From: Bosea sp. NBC_00550
GTDB taxonomy: Bacteria > Pseudomonadota > Alphaproteobacteria > Rhizobiales > Beijerinckiaceae
DNA: 64,000 nt
Direction of reading: 5' to 3'
Assembly (NCBI RefSeq): GCF_026020075.1
Contig: NZ_CP102773.1
Coordinates: 310,001-374,000 of the forward strand
Numbering within the stretch: the stretch's first letter is position 1; each line of letters starts with the position of its first letter. The notes under the pieces are model-generated. The model ran no database searches. It saw only the letters and a list, made by a program, of their open reading frames with translations, and was not told where the DNA came from. The translations under genes and the position numbers were made by a program. This document shows, piece by piece, positions 51,691 through 60,866 of the stretch.

Positions 51691-52833
51691 ATGATGAAGC
51701 AGACATTTTTTGCGGCGGGCCTCGTCGCAAGCCTGGCGATAGCCGGCGCCGCACCTGTCAGCGCACAGGAACCCTACAAGATCGGCGTCTCGGCCGGCCT
51801 GACCGGCTACGCAGCGACCGTCGACCGCGCCTGGCGCGACGGCGTCGAGCTGGCGGCTGCCGCGGTGAACGCCAAGGGCGGCGTGATGGGCCGCAAGATC
51901 CAGGTGGTTGTCGAGGACAACCGCTCGGAGCCTCAGGAAGCGGTGACCGTCTATCGAAAGATGCTCAGCTCCGACAAGGTCGATGTCTTTGTCAGCGGCT
52001 GTGTCTCGGCCGGCAATTTCGCGGCGGCGGGACTGTTGCTGCGGGCCAAGGTGCCGATGATGCTGTGCTCGATCCTGCCGCAGCAGGCCGAGCATCTGCC
52101 CTGGGCCTTCACCACCCTGCCGCCGGCCGGCTTCGAAGTCGACAAGCGCCTGGAATACCTCAAGGAAAAGACTCAAGTTCGCAAGATCGCGGTGCTGCAC
52201 GACCCGACCCCCTACGCCAATCTCCAGAAAGGCGTGGCAGAGCGCAACGCGGCCAAATACGGCCTCGAGGTCGTCTCGGTCGATCAATACAAGCAGGACG
52301 ATGCCGATCTGAGTGTCCAGATCAGCAAGGCGCGGTCTGCAGGTGCCGGCGCGATCCTGAAGATCGGGCTGGGCGGCACCACGCTCACCGCGGCCAAGAA
52401 CATCAAGCAGCTCGGCGCTGACATGCTGCTGCTGACGAGCCTCGAGGACCTCGCCGTGTTCGGTCCGGTCGCAGAGGTTCTGGGCGACAAGTTCTTCTTC
52501 GTCGCCTCGCCCTCGCAGGTCTACGAGGCACTGCCGGAGGGCGCTCTCAAGACGAACATCAAGGCCTTCCTCGATCCCTGGCGCGAGAAATTCAAGGACC
52601 GCGACCCGAACTGGGCCTCGCGCGGCTGGGACGGCGTCATGCTGACCGTCGCCGCCATCGAGAAGGGCAAGTCCATCGAGGGCGAGAAGGTGCGCGGTGC
52701 CTATGAGGAGCTGACCGGCTTCCAAGGTACGACCGGCATCTACAACTTCCGGCCGGACCTGCACCAGGGCATTACCGAGAACCCCTTCGTGCTCGCCACC
52801 ATCCAGAGCGGCAAGGTCAAGGTGGTGCAATGA
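51691..52833 (+). CDS. Branched-chain-amino-acid-type ABC substrate-binding protein
   Basis: 380 aa from ATG 51691 (a second ATG follows at once), with GGGAGGA upstream. Signal peptide of about 25 residues (FFAAGLVASLAIAGAAPVSAQ). Peripla_BP_6 fold: YKIGVSAGLTGYAATVDRAWRDGVELAAAAVNAKGGVMGRKIQVVVEDNRSEPQEAVTVYRKML, then VRKIAVLHDPTPYA. Type I LivK/amide-binding relatives carry amino acids, amides or aromatic acids. Overlaps the next ATPase gene by an ATGA. Confidence 0.93.
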   Translation: MMKQTFFAAGLVASLAIAGAAPVSAQEPYKIGVSAGLTGYAATVDRAWRDGVELAAAAVNAKGGVMGRKIQVVVEDNRSEPQEAVTVYRKMLSSDKVDVFVSGCVSAGNFAAAGLLLRAKVPMMLCSILPQQAEHLPWAFTTLPPAGFEVDKRLEYLKEKTQVRKIAVLHDPTPYANLQKGVAERNAAKYGLEVVSVDQYKQDDADLSVQISKARSAGAGAILKIGLGGTTLTAAKNIKQLGADMLLLTSLEDLAVFGPVAEVLGDKFFFVASPSQVYEALPEGALKTNIKAFLDPWREKFKDRDPNWASRGWDGVMLTVAAIEKGKSIEGEKVRGAYEELTGFQGTTGIYNFRPDLHQGITENPFVLATIQSGKVKVVQ

Positions 52834-53597
52834 GCCTCGCCGTCGCGGCCAAGGCCGATGCGAGCACCGCCGCGCCGATGGCGAGCACGGCTCCGGCGAT
52901 CCTGGCTGCGACCGGCCTGTCGGCACGCTACGGCCATATCCATGCGTTGCATGGGATCGACCTGCACATCGGCGAGGGCGAGCTCGTCGCCGTTCTCGGG
53001 CCCAACGGTGCCGGCAAGTCGACCTTGCTGCGCGCGATCATGGGGCTCTCCGCCAATGACGGGGAGGTCCGCTTCCGGGGCGAGGCGCTGCCTCGGCGTG
53101 ATCCTGTCGCGGTTGCATCGCGCGGCATCGTGCTGGTGCCGGAGGGGCGCGGCCTGTTCGCGCCGATGAGCGTCTCCGACAATCTCGAACTCGGCGCCTA
53201 TCGCCTGCGCGACAAGGCCGAGTTCGCCCGACGGCGCGAGCGCGTGCTGACGCTGTTCCCGCGCCTCAAGGAACGGCTCGGCCAGGCCGCGGGCTCGATG
53301 TCCGGTGGCGAGCAGCAGATGCTCGCGCTCGGCCGTGCGCTGATGTCCGGTCCGAGACTTCTGCTGCTGGACGAGCCCTCGCTCGGCCTCGCGCCGCGCG
53401 TCACCGGGGAGATCCTGGAGACGCTCGGCCTCCTGAACCGCGAAGGGCTGGCGATCGTGCTGGTCGAGCAGAAGGCGCCGCTGGCGCTTGAACTCGCCTC
53501 CCGCGTCTACCTGCTCTCGCTCGGGCGCATCGTCGCCGAACTCGATCCGCGTGACATCACCTCCCATGACGATCTCGCCCAGCATTACTTCGCCTGA
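52830..53597 (+). CDS. ABC transporter ATP-binding protein, LivF type
   Basis: 255 aa. A 25-residue Ala/Ser-rich leader precedes LSARYGHIHALHGIDLHIGEGELVAVLG. Walker A GPNGAGKSTL, signature MSGGEQQMLALGRALM, Walker B LLLLDEPSLGLAP, ending YLLSLGRIVAELDP. One of the two ATPase subunits of the Liv-type importer. Overlaps the next permease start by 32 bp. Confidence 0.94.
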   Translation: MSLAVAAKADASTAAPMASTAPAILAATGLSARYGHIHALHGIDLHIGEGELVAVLGPNGAGKSTLLRAIMGLSANDGEVRFRGEALPRRDPVAVASRGIVLVPEGRGLFAPMSVSDNLELGAYRLRDKAEFARRRERVLTLFPRLKERLGQAAGSMSGGEQQMLALGRALMSGPRLLLLDEPSLGLAPRVTGEILETLGLLNREGLAIVLVEQKAPLALELASRVYLLSLGRIVAELDPRDITSHDDLAQHYFA

Positions 53598-54531
53598 ACG
53601 GCGCCCGTTCAGGCTGGTCGGCCAGCTGCCCTGGCTCTTCGCCGTGCTCGTCGTCGGCTATGCCATGTTCGTCGGTGGCTATGCTGCGACCGTGGTCTCC
53701 TTCGCGCTCATCTATGCGGTCTTCGTCACCGGGCTGAACCTGTTCATGGGCTTCGCCGCGCAGGTTTCGTTCGGACAGAACGCCTTCGCCGCCATCGGCG
53801 GCTATCTATCCGCGGTGCTGACGGCGACCTATGGCTGGAGCCCTCTGCCCGCCATGGCGCTGGGCATTGCCGCCGCCGTCCTGGCCGCCGCGATCGTCGG
53901 ATACCCCGCGCTCAGGCTCAAAGGCCACTACCTCGCCATGGGCACGCTGGCAATCGGGCTCATCACTTATGAGATCACGGTCGAATGGCAATCGGTGACC
54001 CAGGGCTATATGGGCATCTCCGGCATCCCGCCTTTCGGGATCGGTCCCTACGAAATCACCTCCGACCGTGGGCAGCTCATCCTGCTGTCGCTGGTCGTCG
54101 CCGTCAGTCTCTTCGCCGCCGCCCGCATCCGCCGCTCGCGCTTTGGCCGCGCACTATCCGCCGTGGCGGGCAGCGAGGAGGCGGCGGTCGCGCTCGGCAT
54201 CGATGTCGCGCGCTACAAGCTCGCAGCCTTCCTGCTCTCGGCCGGTTTCGCGGCGCTGGCGGGCTCGCTCTTCGTCCATTTCGTTGGCTTCGTCAGCCCG
54301 GAGGTCTTCGGCCTGCACATGGTCATCGTCACCTTCACCATGCTCTATGTCGGCGGCATCGGCACGGTCGCCGGACCCTTAGTCGGGGCGCTGATCGTCA
54401 GCCTGCTGCCCGAGACGTTCCGTGCTTTCAAGGACTATCAGGACCTCGCCTATGGCGCAGCGCTGATCCTGCTGCTGATCTATGCGCCGCGCGGCCTCGC
54501 CAGCCTGTTTTCGCCGCGAGGTCGTTCATGA
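53566..54531 (+). CDS. ABC transporter permease, LivM type
   Basis: 321 aa from ATG 53566 (MTISPSITSPERRPFRLVGQL). Multi-helix LivM: VVGYAMFVGGYAATVVSFALIYAVFVTGLNLFMGFAAQVSFGQNAFAAIGGYLSAVLT, GYPALRLKGHYLAMGTLAIGLI, IRRSRFGRALSAVAGSEEAAVALGIDVARYKLAAFLLSAGFAALAGSL. The N-terminus overlaps livF-type coding by 32 bp. ATGA-coupled to the next ATPase gene. Confidence 0.92.
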   Translation: MTISPSITSPERRPFRLVGQLPWLFAVLVVGYAMFVGGYAATVVSFALIYAVFVTGLNLFMGFAAQVSFGQNAFAAIGGYLSAVLTATYGWSPLPAMALGIAAAVLAAAIVGYPALRLKGHYLAMGTLAIGLITYEITVEWQSVTQGYMGISGIPPFGIGPYEITSDRGQLILLSLVVAVSLFAAARIRRSRFGRALSAVAGSEEAAVALGIDVARYKLAAFLLSAGFAALAGSLFVHFVGFVSPEVFGLHMVIVTFTMLYVGGIGTVAGPLVGALIVSLLPETFRAFKDYQDLAYGAALILLLIYAPRGLASLFSPRGRS

Positions 54532-55343
54532 GCCGGCTTCGCCTGGAAGGCGTGACGCGCCGTTTCGGCGGGCTGGTCGCGGTCGACAACGTCTCGTTCG
54601 AGGTGCCCACGGAGGGTGTCACGGCTATCATTGGCCCGAACGGCGCCGGCAAGACGACGCTGTTCAACCTGATCGCGGGCTCCCTGCCGCCCAGCGCTGG
54701 CCGCATCCTGTTCGAAGGCGCCGACATCACCGGCCGCCCCCCGGCCGCTATCGCCGCAGCCGGACTGGTCAGAACCTTCCAGCTGGTCAAGTTGTTCGAC
54801 GATCTCAGCGTGCTCGACAACGTCAAGGTCGGCTGCCATCTGCGGGGCAGCGCGGGCCTGTTCGGGGCACTGCTGCGGCCTGCCTCTGCCCGCGAGGAAG
54901 AGGCGGCAGTCGATGCACGGGCGCGCGAGCTGCTTGCCTTCGCCGGGCTGTCGGCCTTTGCGGACGAGCCTGCTTTCGGCCTGCCTTATGGCCGCCAGCG
55001 TATGCTCGAGCTCGCACGGGCCATGGCTGCGGGGCCGCGGCTCATCCTGCTCGATGAGCCAGCGGCCGGCCTCAACACTGAGGAATCGGCCGCGCTGGCA
55101 CAGATCGTCCGCCGCATCGCCGAGGAGGGCACCAGCGTCCTCCTGATCGAGCACGACATGACACTGGTGATGAATACGGCCGACCGCGTCGTGGTGGTCG
55201 ATTTCGGCCGCAAGATCGCCGAGGGCACGCCCGCCGAGGTGCGCGCCAACCCGACCGTGATCGCGGCCTATCTCGGCACGGGCAAGCCTGCCACGGATGC
55301 GGCTTCGGCAACGCCCGACGTTCAGGAGACGGCCCGTGGTTGA
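54528..55343 (+). CDS. ABC transporter ATP-binding protein, LivG type
   Basis: 271 aa from ATG 54528. RFGGLVAVDNVSFEVPTEGVTAIIG, Walker A GPNGAGKTTL, Q-loop RTFQLVKLF, LPYGRQRMLELARAMA as the LivG-type signature (in place of LSGGQ), Walker B LILLDEPAAGLN, H-loop IEHDMTLV, and the conserved LivG end DFGRKIAEGTPAEVRANPTVIAAYLG. Partner of the LivF-type ATPase. Its last 8 bp overlap the next permease start. Confidence 0.94.
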   Translation: MSRLRLEGVTRRFGGLVAVDNVSFEVPTEGVTAIIGPNGAGKTTLFNLIAGSLPPSAGRILFEGADITGRPPAAIAAAGLVRTFQLVKLFDDLSVLDNVKVGCHLRGSAGLFGALLRPASAREEEAAVDARARELLAFAGLSAFADEPAFGLPYGRQRMLELARAMAAGPRLILLDEPAAGLNTEESAALAQIVRRIAEEGTSVLLIEHDMTLVMNTADRVVVVDFGRKIAEGTPAEVRANPTVIAAYLGTGKPATDAASATPDVQETARG

Positions 55344-56214
55344 CTGGTCCTACATCCCGCAGGTCCTGGTCAGCGGGCTGGGCATCGGCTGCGTCTACGG
55401 GCTGATCGGCATCGGCTTCTGCGTGATCTACAACGCCAGCGGCATCGTGAACTTCGCGCAGGGCGCGTTCGTAATGCTCGGCGGCATGATCACCCACATG
55501 CTGTTCGCCCGGAACGGCGTGCCCCTGCCGCTGGCCGCCCTGATCGCGATCGTGGCGGTCGCGCTGCTTGGTGTCGCCATTGAGCGGGTGGTGGTCCGGC
55601 CGCTCTGGAACCGCAAGGCGACGATGTTCGTCATGATCCTGGCGACGCTGGCCGCGCAGATCGTGCTGGAACGGCTCACCCTGATCGCGGTCGGAGACCA
55701 GCCCAAGACCCTGCCCGTCTTCACCGACCGGCCACCCCTGATGATCGGCGGTGTCGCGATCGGCTTCCAGCTGATCTGGATCGTCGGCGGGTCGGTCGCG
55801 ATCGTGGGCTTGCTGGCCGCATTCTTCGGCCTCACCAAGACCGGCAAGGCGATGCGCGCCTGCTCGATCAACCGCGAGGCGGCGGCGCTGCAGGGCATAC
55901 CGGTCTCGCGCATGCTGGCGCTGGCCTTCGCGCTGAGCGCAGCGCTCGGCGCCATCGCCGGCATCCTGATCACGCCGACGCAGTACACCGCCTTCAATGT
56001 CGGCGTGCCCTTCGCGATCAGCGGCTTCATCGCCGCGATCGTCGGCGGCTTCGGCCGGCCCTTCGGCGCCTTTCTGGGCGGGCTGCTGCTCGGCCTGCTC
56101 CAGGCGCTCGCCATCGTTGGCTTCGGCGCCGGATTGAAGAATGTCGCAGCGCTGTCGGTGTTGCTGCTGTTCCTGTTCATCCGCCCGTCGGGAATCCTCG
56201 GCGCCGCCAAATGA
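55336..56214 (+). CDS. ABC transporter permease, LivH type
   Basis: 292 aa from GTG 55336 (read MVDWSYIPQVLVSGLGIGCVYGL); an ATG at 55297 lies deep inside the preceding ATPase gene. LivH features: GIGFCVIYNASGIVNFAQGAFVMLGGMI, MRACSINREAAALQGIPVSRMLALAFALSAALGAIAGIL, SGFIAAIVGGFGRPFGAFLGGLLLG. The permease order M-G-H after the binding protein and F is not the classical livKHMGF order. Confidence 0.92.
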   Translation: MVDWSYIPQVLVSGLGIGCVYGLIGIGFCVIYNASGIVNFAQGAFVMLGGMITHMLFARNGVPLPLAALIAIVAVALLGVAIERVVVRPLWNRKATMFVMILATLAAQIVLERLTLIAVGDQPKTLPVFTDRPPLMIGGVAIGFQLIWIVGGSVAIVGLLAAFFGLTKTGKAMRACSINREAAALQGIPVSRMLALAFALSAALGAIAGILITPTQYTAFNVGVPFAISGFIAAIVGGFGRPFGAFLGGLLLGLLQALAIVGFGAGLKNVAALSVLLLFLFIRPSGILGAAK

Positions 56215-56259
56215 CCACCCAAATGACTATCTGACTGAGCGACGATCGGAGCCGCTGCC

Positions 56260-56592
56260 ATGGACATTCACAAGATCGACTGGAGCCAGATTCCGTGGAC
56301 ACCGGTGCGCCCGGGTGTAGACCGCAAGGCCTTCTCCGGTAATGCAGCGACGGTGGCGCTGCACCGGCTGATGCCTGGCCACGAGCCCAAACCGCACAGC
56401 CATCCCCATGAGCAGATCGCGTATATCGTCAGCGGCACCATCCGCTTCTTCATCGGCGGCGAGGAGCATCTGATCGGTCCCGGGGGGCTAGTCGTGATCC
56501 CATCGAATGTCGAGCATTGGGGCGAGGTCGTCGGCGATGAGCCGGTGATCAATCTTGATGTGTTCACGCCGCGCCGGCCCGAATACGCTTAA
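56260..56592 (+). CDS. Cupin-domain protein
   Basis: 110 aa single cupin barrel: LHRLMPGHEPKPHSHPHEQIAYIVSGTIRFFIGGEEHLIGPGGLVVIPSNVEHWGEVV. Metal ligands of motif 1 are HSHPHEQ (His, His, Glu) and of motif 2 the His in NVEHWG. Likely binds a divalent metal. Last gene of module 4, 45 bp after the permease; a role in isomerising or binding the imported compound fits, but the reaction is unknown. Confidence 0.9.
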   Translation: MDIHKIDWSQIPWTPVRPGVDRKAFSGNAATVALHRLMPGHEPKPHSHPHEQIAYIVSGTIRFFIGGEEHLIGPGGLVVIPSNVEHWGEVVGDEPVINLDVFTPRRPEYA

Positions 56593-56624
56593 GCTGGATG
56601 CTCATATAATTTTCCGTCGGTCGC

Positions 56625-56664
56625 GCGCCACAACCGGACATTTGGTGGTTGCCCGAAAGCGGAC
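56625..56664 (-). repeat. Dispersed intergenic repeat, copy B3
   Basis: GCGCCACAACCGGACATTTG then GTTGCCCGAAAGCGGAC. Follows the cupin gene by 32 bp. The remaining gap to about 57128 shows no gene I can defend; frames there are Arg/Pro-rich. Confidence 0.75.
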
Positions 56665-57128
56665 CCACACAGCGACGCGCGCCTGGGCCAAATCGGTCCG
56701 TTGGAGGCTGATGAAATTCCGGTTTCATACGGTCTGGGCATTCGACAGCGGGATCTGAGCCGATCTCGGGCGCTGCTGGCCACTGCTTATTGAAATCCAG
56801 GGTTGCAAGCCGGCCTGCGGGTCAGAGATTCATCAGGCAACCGCGGCGTCGCGGCCCGGGGGTAGCGGGGGCCGTAGACTGACAGGAACACTTCTTTACA
56901 AGGGGTTGCGAGCCGCAAACCCACCTATCCGCTCTTGGCTGTCGAGCGGCGTTGCTGCCGGGCAGTGGGTACCGCAGGCCGACTCAATGCTGCCGCGGTC
57001 CCCGCGAGATCGAGAATGCCGTGTCCAGTGCGCTCCTGCCAGACGACGGCGCGGAGGGCTTCGAGAACTTCGATGCGCTGGGCGGAGGCCGCCGCTCCGT
57101 CTTCCGTCCCATCGGCGCTGCGCCGGAA

Positions 57129-58093
57129 ATGGCAATCCGGACAGGTGAAGGCGACTATCGCGGCCATCGCTGGCCGCCGCGCCTGGGCCATGAATGGCCG
57201 CCCAAGTTGCCGACAGATTGCTGGCCCATCGCGCCCGGCGCGATACCGGCGTGTCTGACCGATTTCACGCCCGACAACGCCTCTCTGCTCGTTCTTGCGG
57301 AATTTGTGGAGTTGCCCAAGGTCGCAGGCCAGGCCGCTTGGACTGTACTGCTGCAGCCCGGCGACATGCAGACAGACATCGATCTCATATCTGACGTCGA
57401 TGGCGATAACTGCTCGACACTTCAAAGGGAGTTGAAGCACCTGCGTCGACTGGCGCAGTTCCGATCAGGAGTGATGTCCGAGGCGCTGGCTCAACGCAAC
57501 GGCATCATCGGCTATTTCCGCGCCTTGCTGCAGTTTAGCCTTCAGACGCATCCGCACACCTATTATTTGGCAGCTACGGCGCTCCGTCTCGGGCAATTTC
57601 TTGCATGTACTACAAGGACATATTCAATCGCCCGCGGCCCGGCCGCCTCGATCCAAGCCTGCTTGCGCCGATCGATCCTCCGGGGCATCCGGCCTATCCG
57701 AGCGGGCATGCGACCCAGTCCTTCCTGATCGCGAAATGTCTGGAGCATGTCGTGCCGGTCGCACTAGGGCCGCAGCCGGACCCCAATAACCCCAATCATG
57801 TCCAGCCGAGCCCGTTCTGGCTGCTGGCCGAGCGCATCGCGAAGCTACGCGAGGTTCTCGGAGTGCATTATCCGAGCGATACCAGAGGCGGCCTGCGCCT
57901 GGCAGAAGGCGCGTTTCCGCTGATGCTCAAATGTACGAGGATCGCCGGCTTCAGTGTCGATGAGGACCTCGATGGCAATCCGGACAACCAACTCGAGGAC
58001 GATACCGGCGCGCCTTTGTCGATCCTTGGACAGCCCATCTACGATAACGGTTGGCTTGCCCTCGCGCGCCGGGAGTGGGAGCCGCGCAAGTAA
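57129..58093 (+). pseudogene. Vanadium haloperoxidase/PAP2-like phosphatase, frameshifted
   Basis: Two frames join into one protein. The first (to about 57600) encodes FTPDNASLLVLAEFVELPKV, a helical region and HPHTYYLAATALRLGQFLA; the second begins at 57605 with MYYKDIFNRPRPGR. One missing base near 57600-57605 separates them. The second part has all the active-site motifs of vanadium haloperoxidases/acid phosphatases: K-x6-RP (KDIFNRPRP), PSGH (YPSGHATQS) and R-x3-G-x-H-x3-D (REVLGVHYPSD). Start codon uncertain; coding could begin anywhere between 56952 and about 57240. The lost frame probably abolishes function unless it is a sequencing error. Confidence 0.75.
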
Positions 58094-58141
58094 GGCCGAG
58101 CCTCGGGCGCACGACCAGCGCGAGAGTCCTGGATTAGACCG

Positions 58142-58174
58142 TTTCACCGCCATCGCAGCCAGATGGCGGTGAAA
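58142..58174. terminator. Strong stem-loop
   Basis: Perfect 13-bp stem TTTCACCGCCATC/GATGGCGGTGAAA with a 7-base loop, 49 bp after the haloperoxidase remnant. The strand ends in A/T on both sides, so it could terminate transcription from either direction. Confidence 0.65.
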
Positions 58175-58240
58175 ACACTTTGACAGCCAAGCGGGAGCGG
58201 CCACGATTGAGCAGTTGAGTGCGGTACGTCCGACGCGATA

Positions 58241-58284
58241 GCGCCATAACCTGACATTGCCAGGCCGCCTGAAAGCGGACATCC
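58241..58284 (-). repeat. Dispersed intergenic repeat, copy B4
   Basis: GCGCCATAACCTGACATTGC then CCGCCTGAAAGCGGACAT; a somewhat diverged reverse copy, 67 bp after the stem-loop. The rest of 58094-58435 holds no gene I can see. Confidence 0.65.
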
Positions 58285-58435
58285 GGCTGGCCTACCTACT
58301 GCATATCCACCGCGGTCGGCATGATTTTCCGAATCTGCGTCACAAGGCGATCGACCTGTCTGCTCGGTTCGCGGGCCGAGAGGCAGCCAGGTTTGCGACT
58401 ACTTGAGCCCGCCCAGGCCGAATCAGACGCCCCGC

Positions 58436-59449
58436 CTACCGCCCCTTCCCCCTCGGCCGCTTCACCTCCGATGTCCTTGCCCTGTTCTCTAGGTCGAGCT
58501 TGCGCCAGCGTGCGAAACGCTCAGCGTCGATCACGCCCTTGGCAACTGCCTCCTGGACCGCGCAGCCGGGTTCGTGCTCATGGGTGCAGTCGCGGAAGCG
58601 GCAGAGCGGACTTAGTTCCGTGATCTCGGCGAACAGCGTTTCGAGACCAGACGCCGCATCGCTGACATGGAGCGTGCGCATGCCCGGCGTATCAATCACC
58701 CACCCGCCGCTGGCAATCGCATGCAGCGAGCGCGACGTCGTGGTATGGCGTCCCTTAGCGTCGTGAGCGCGGATGTCGCCGGTCTGCTGCGGTTCGCCCT
58801 CGATGGTGCCGGCAAGCGCGTTCACAAGCGTCGATTTGCCGACGCCGGACGAACCGACCAGCGCCAGGGTGCGGCCTTCGCCACTCCAGGACGCGAACGC
58901 AGCCGCAGCGTGAGAGCTGCGCGGATTGACGGTTGCAACAGCCAGCCCGCGCTGCAGGGAGGCGGCCTGGTCGAGATAGGGCCGCACGTCCGCCACGAGA
59001 TCGGCCTTGGTCAGCAGGATGACAGGTTCGGCCCCGCTCTCATTGGCCAGCGCAAGGTAGCGCTCCAGGCGCGCGACGTTGAAATCCGCATTGCAGGAGG
59101 TGACGATGAACAGCGTGTCGATGTTGGCCCCGGCAAGCTGCGGCTTCACGCTGCCCTCGATGCGCCGCGCCAACACCGTCGCGCGCTCCAGCCGGCGCCG
59201 CAGCAGATGTGTGCCGGGCTCCACCAGAACCCAGTCACCCACCGTGAAGTCGCCTGTATTGGTATGGACGGGCAGCTTGAGCCTGATCGGCCCATCGGGC
59301 GTGATTGCGCTCATGCGGGCGCGGTGCACGGAGTCGATGCGCGCAGGCCGGAAGCAGGCGTCATCTGGTTCGCATTGATCCGCAAAGAAATCCGTCCAGC
59401 CCAGCGCCGCAAGTGACAGTGGTGCGGAGGCAGTGTCGCCTTGTGTCAC
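58436..59449 (-). CDS. rsgA: RsgA, ribosome small-subunit-dependent GTPase A
   Basis: 337 aa circularly permuted GTPase. OB-fold N-terminal domain (LKLPVHTNTGDFTVGDWVLVE), then G4 LTKADLV before G1 GSSGVGKST, G3 DTPGMR, and the C-terminal zinc finger with CRFRDCTHEHEPGC. The G4-G5-G1-G3 order is the hallmark of YjeQ/RsgA. Checks late 30S ribosome maturation. The 5' end of the gene is at 59449. A housekeeping gene in an otherwise accessory-looking stretch. Confidence 0.97.
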   Translation of the reverse strand: MTQGDTASAPLSLAALGWTDFFADQCEPDDACFRPARIDSVHRARMSAITPDGPIRLKLPVHTNTGDFTVGDWVLVEPGTHLLRRRLERATVLARRIEGSVKPQLAGANIDTLFIVTSCNADFNVARLERYLALANESGAEPVILLTKADLVADVRPYLDQAASLQRGLAVATVNPRSSHAAAAFASWSGEGRTLALVGSSGVGKSTLVNALAGTIEGEPQQTGDIRAHDAKGRHTTTSRSLHAIASGGWVIDTPGMRTLHVSDAASGLETLFAEITELSPLCRFRDCTHEHEPGCAVQEAVAKGVIDAERFARWRKLDLENRARTSEVKRPRGKGR

Positions 59450-59712
59450 AGTATCGCCCCACCGCTCGGCGTCCTCATCATGGCGACGATAGAGCGGGGT
59501 TTAGCCCGGCTTGCAAGCGCCGGAAGAGGAGAGTGAGCGCAGTCCGTGACGCCGATCGAGTGGGTCGCGTCCGCTACGACCTGGCCCATGCGTGACCAGG
59601 ATATGGCATGGCGCAGCTTCGCGACGATCGCTCCGGGCTTATAGCGCAATGGAAGAGCTGGTTCGACGGGCTGTAATCCGATGCAGCGCTCCAAAAAGCT
59701 GGAAGCCGCGCT

Positions 59713-59756
59713 GCGCCAACTGCTGACGTTGGGATGCCGCCTGAAACCAGACGTTC
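59713..59756 (-). repeat. Dispersed intergenic repeat, copy B5
   Basis: GCGCCAACTGCTGACGTTGG then TGCCGCCTGAAACCAGACGTT; the most diverged copy. Sits in the 358-bp gap 59450-59807 between rsgA and the LysR gene, which shows no other feature. Confidence 0.55.
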
Positions 59757-59807
59757 GCAGGCAGGGCTTTCTCTTTGCAAATGGGCGACCTCCCCCGCTG
59801 ATTGCCC

Positions 59808-60725
59808 TCACGGACGCTCCGTATGGAGCTCCGCCATACGAGCCCGCAAGCGCGGCACCGTCCAATCCAGGAAACACCTTACCTTCAGCGGCAGCAGCTC
59901 GGCCGCAGGATAGACAAGGCTAACCGGCAGCGGCTCCGGCGCGAAATCAGGTAAGAGGATCTGCAGTCGGCCGGAGCGTAATTCTTCTTCCACCTGATAG
60001 GATAAGGCACGAACAATCCCGAGATCGGCCAGGGCGGCCTGGATCGCCGCTTCTGTCGTATTGACGGCCAGCCTTTGGCGGGGCTCGACGGCGAAGGCCA
60101 CATTGTCTCCGCGGTAGCGCCATTCCGGCGCCGCAGCGAAACCTTGGAAGCTGATACCGTCATGCTGCGCCAGGTCTTCCGGTAAGCGCGGCACGCCGCG
60201 CCTGGCGAGGTAGGCGGGGCTCGCGCAGATGACTCGTCGGACGGCCCCGACACGCGTTGCGATCAGTGCACTGTCCGCCAGATGCCCGATCCGCAGGGCA
60301 ACATCGATATGCTCGTTCAGCAGGTCGACTTGCTGGTCTGCCAGCATAAGCCGCAAGGTGATCTCGGGCTGCTCCGCCAGGAAGGTCAGCGCGATGGGCA
60401 AGAGGTGGCGCTGCCCGAAGGCAATCGGCGCGGTGATATGCAGCGCGCCACGCGGTGCATTGTATTCACCGGCGGCCTCTCGCTCGGCCTCCTCCAGCTG
60501 CCCGACGATCCGCCGCGAGGCCGCGACATAGGTGCGGCCTGCATCGGTCAACGAAAGCCGCCGGCTGGTGCGTACCACGAGCCGGGTACCCAGATGCCGT
60601 TCAAGCTCCGCCACCTTGCGGCTGACCGTCGCGAGCGGCGCGCGCAGCTGCCGCGCGCCGGCCGAAAGACTGCCGGCCTCGACAACGGCCAGCAGCACCG
60701 ACATGGCCTCGAACCGATCCATCAT
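59808..60725 (-). CDS. LysR-family transcriptional regulator
   Basis: 305 aa. HTH: MDRFEAMSVLLAVVEAGSLSAGARQLRAPLATVSRKVAELERHLGTRLVVRTSRRLSLTDAGRTYV. Effector domain with RGALHITAPIAFGQRHLLPIALTFLAEQPEITLRL, DVALRIGHLADSALIATRVGAVRRVICASPAYLARRG, typical of the CrgA/DsdC-like clade that recognises aromatic or quinone compounds. Divergent from the Tat-MBL gene; the short spacer holds an inverted repeat. Starts at ATG 60725 or the next ATG (60722). Confidence 0.94.
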   Translation of the reverse strand: MMDRFEAMSVLLAVVEAGSLSAGARQLRAPLATVSRKVAELERHLGTRLVVRTSRRLSLTDAGRTYVAASRRIVGQLEEAEREAAGEYNAPRGALHITAPIAFGQRHLLPIALTFLAEQPEITLRLMLADQQVDLLNEHIDVALRIGHLADSALIATRVGAVRRVICASPAYLARRGVPRLPEDLAQHDGISFQGFAAAPEWRYRGDNVAFAVEPRQRLAVNTTEAAIQAALADLGIVRALSYQVEEELRSGRLQILLPDFAPEPLPVSLVYPAAELLPLKVRCFLDWTVPRLRARMAELHTERP

Positions 60726-60738
60726 CCCTTCCAGTATG

Positions 60739-60755
60739 TGGGAGGCTAGCTCCCA
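60739..60755. promoter_or_regulatory. Candidate LysR operator
   Basis: TGGGAG-GCTAG-CTCCCA, 6-bp arms, 14 bp upstream of the LysR start in the 141-bp spacer shared with the divergent MBL gene. Its T-n-A-type symmetry fits a LysR recognition site. Confidence 0.45.
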
Positions 60756-60866
60756 AAACCGCAGGATACTACGCTTGAGTTGGAGGTACTAGCTTTGCGG
60801 TAAGACGAGCGAGGCCGGTCCAGAGGACACGCCCCAGGTCGCGTCAGTGATCAGAAGGAGCAAGTT

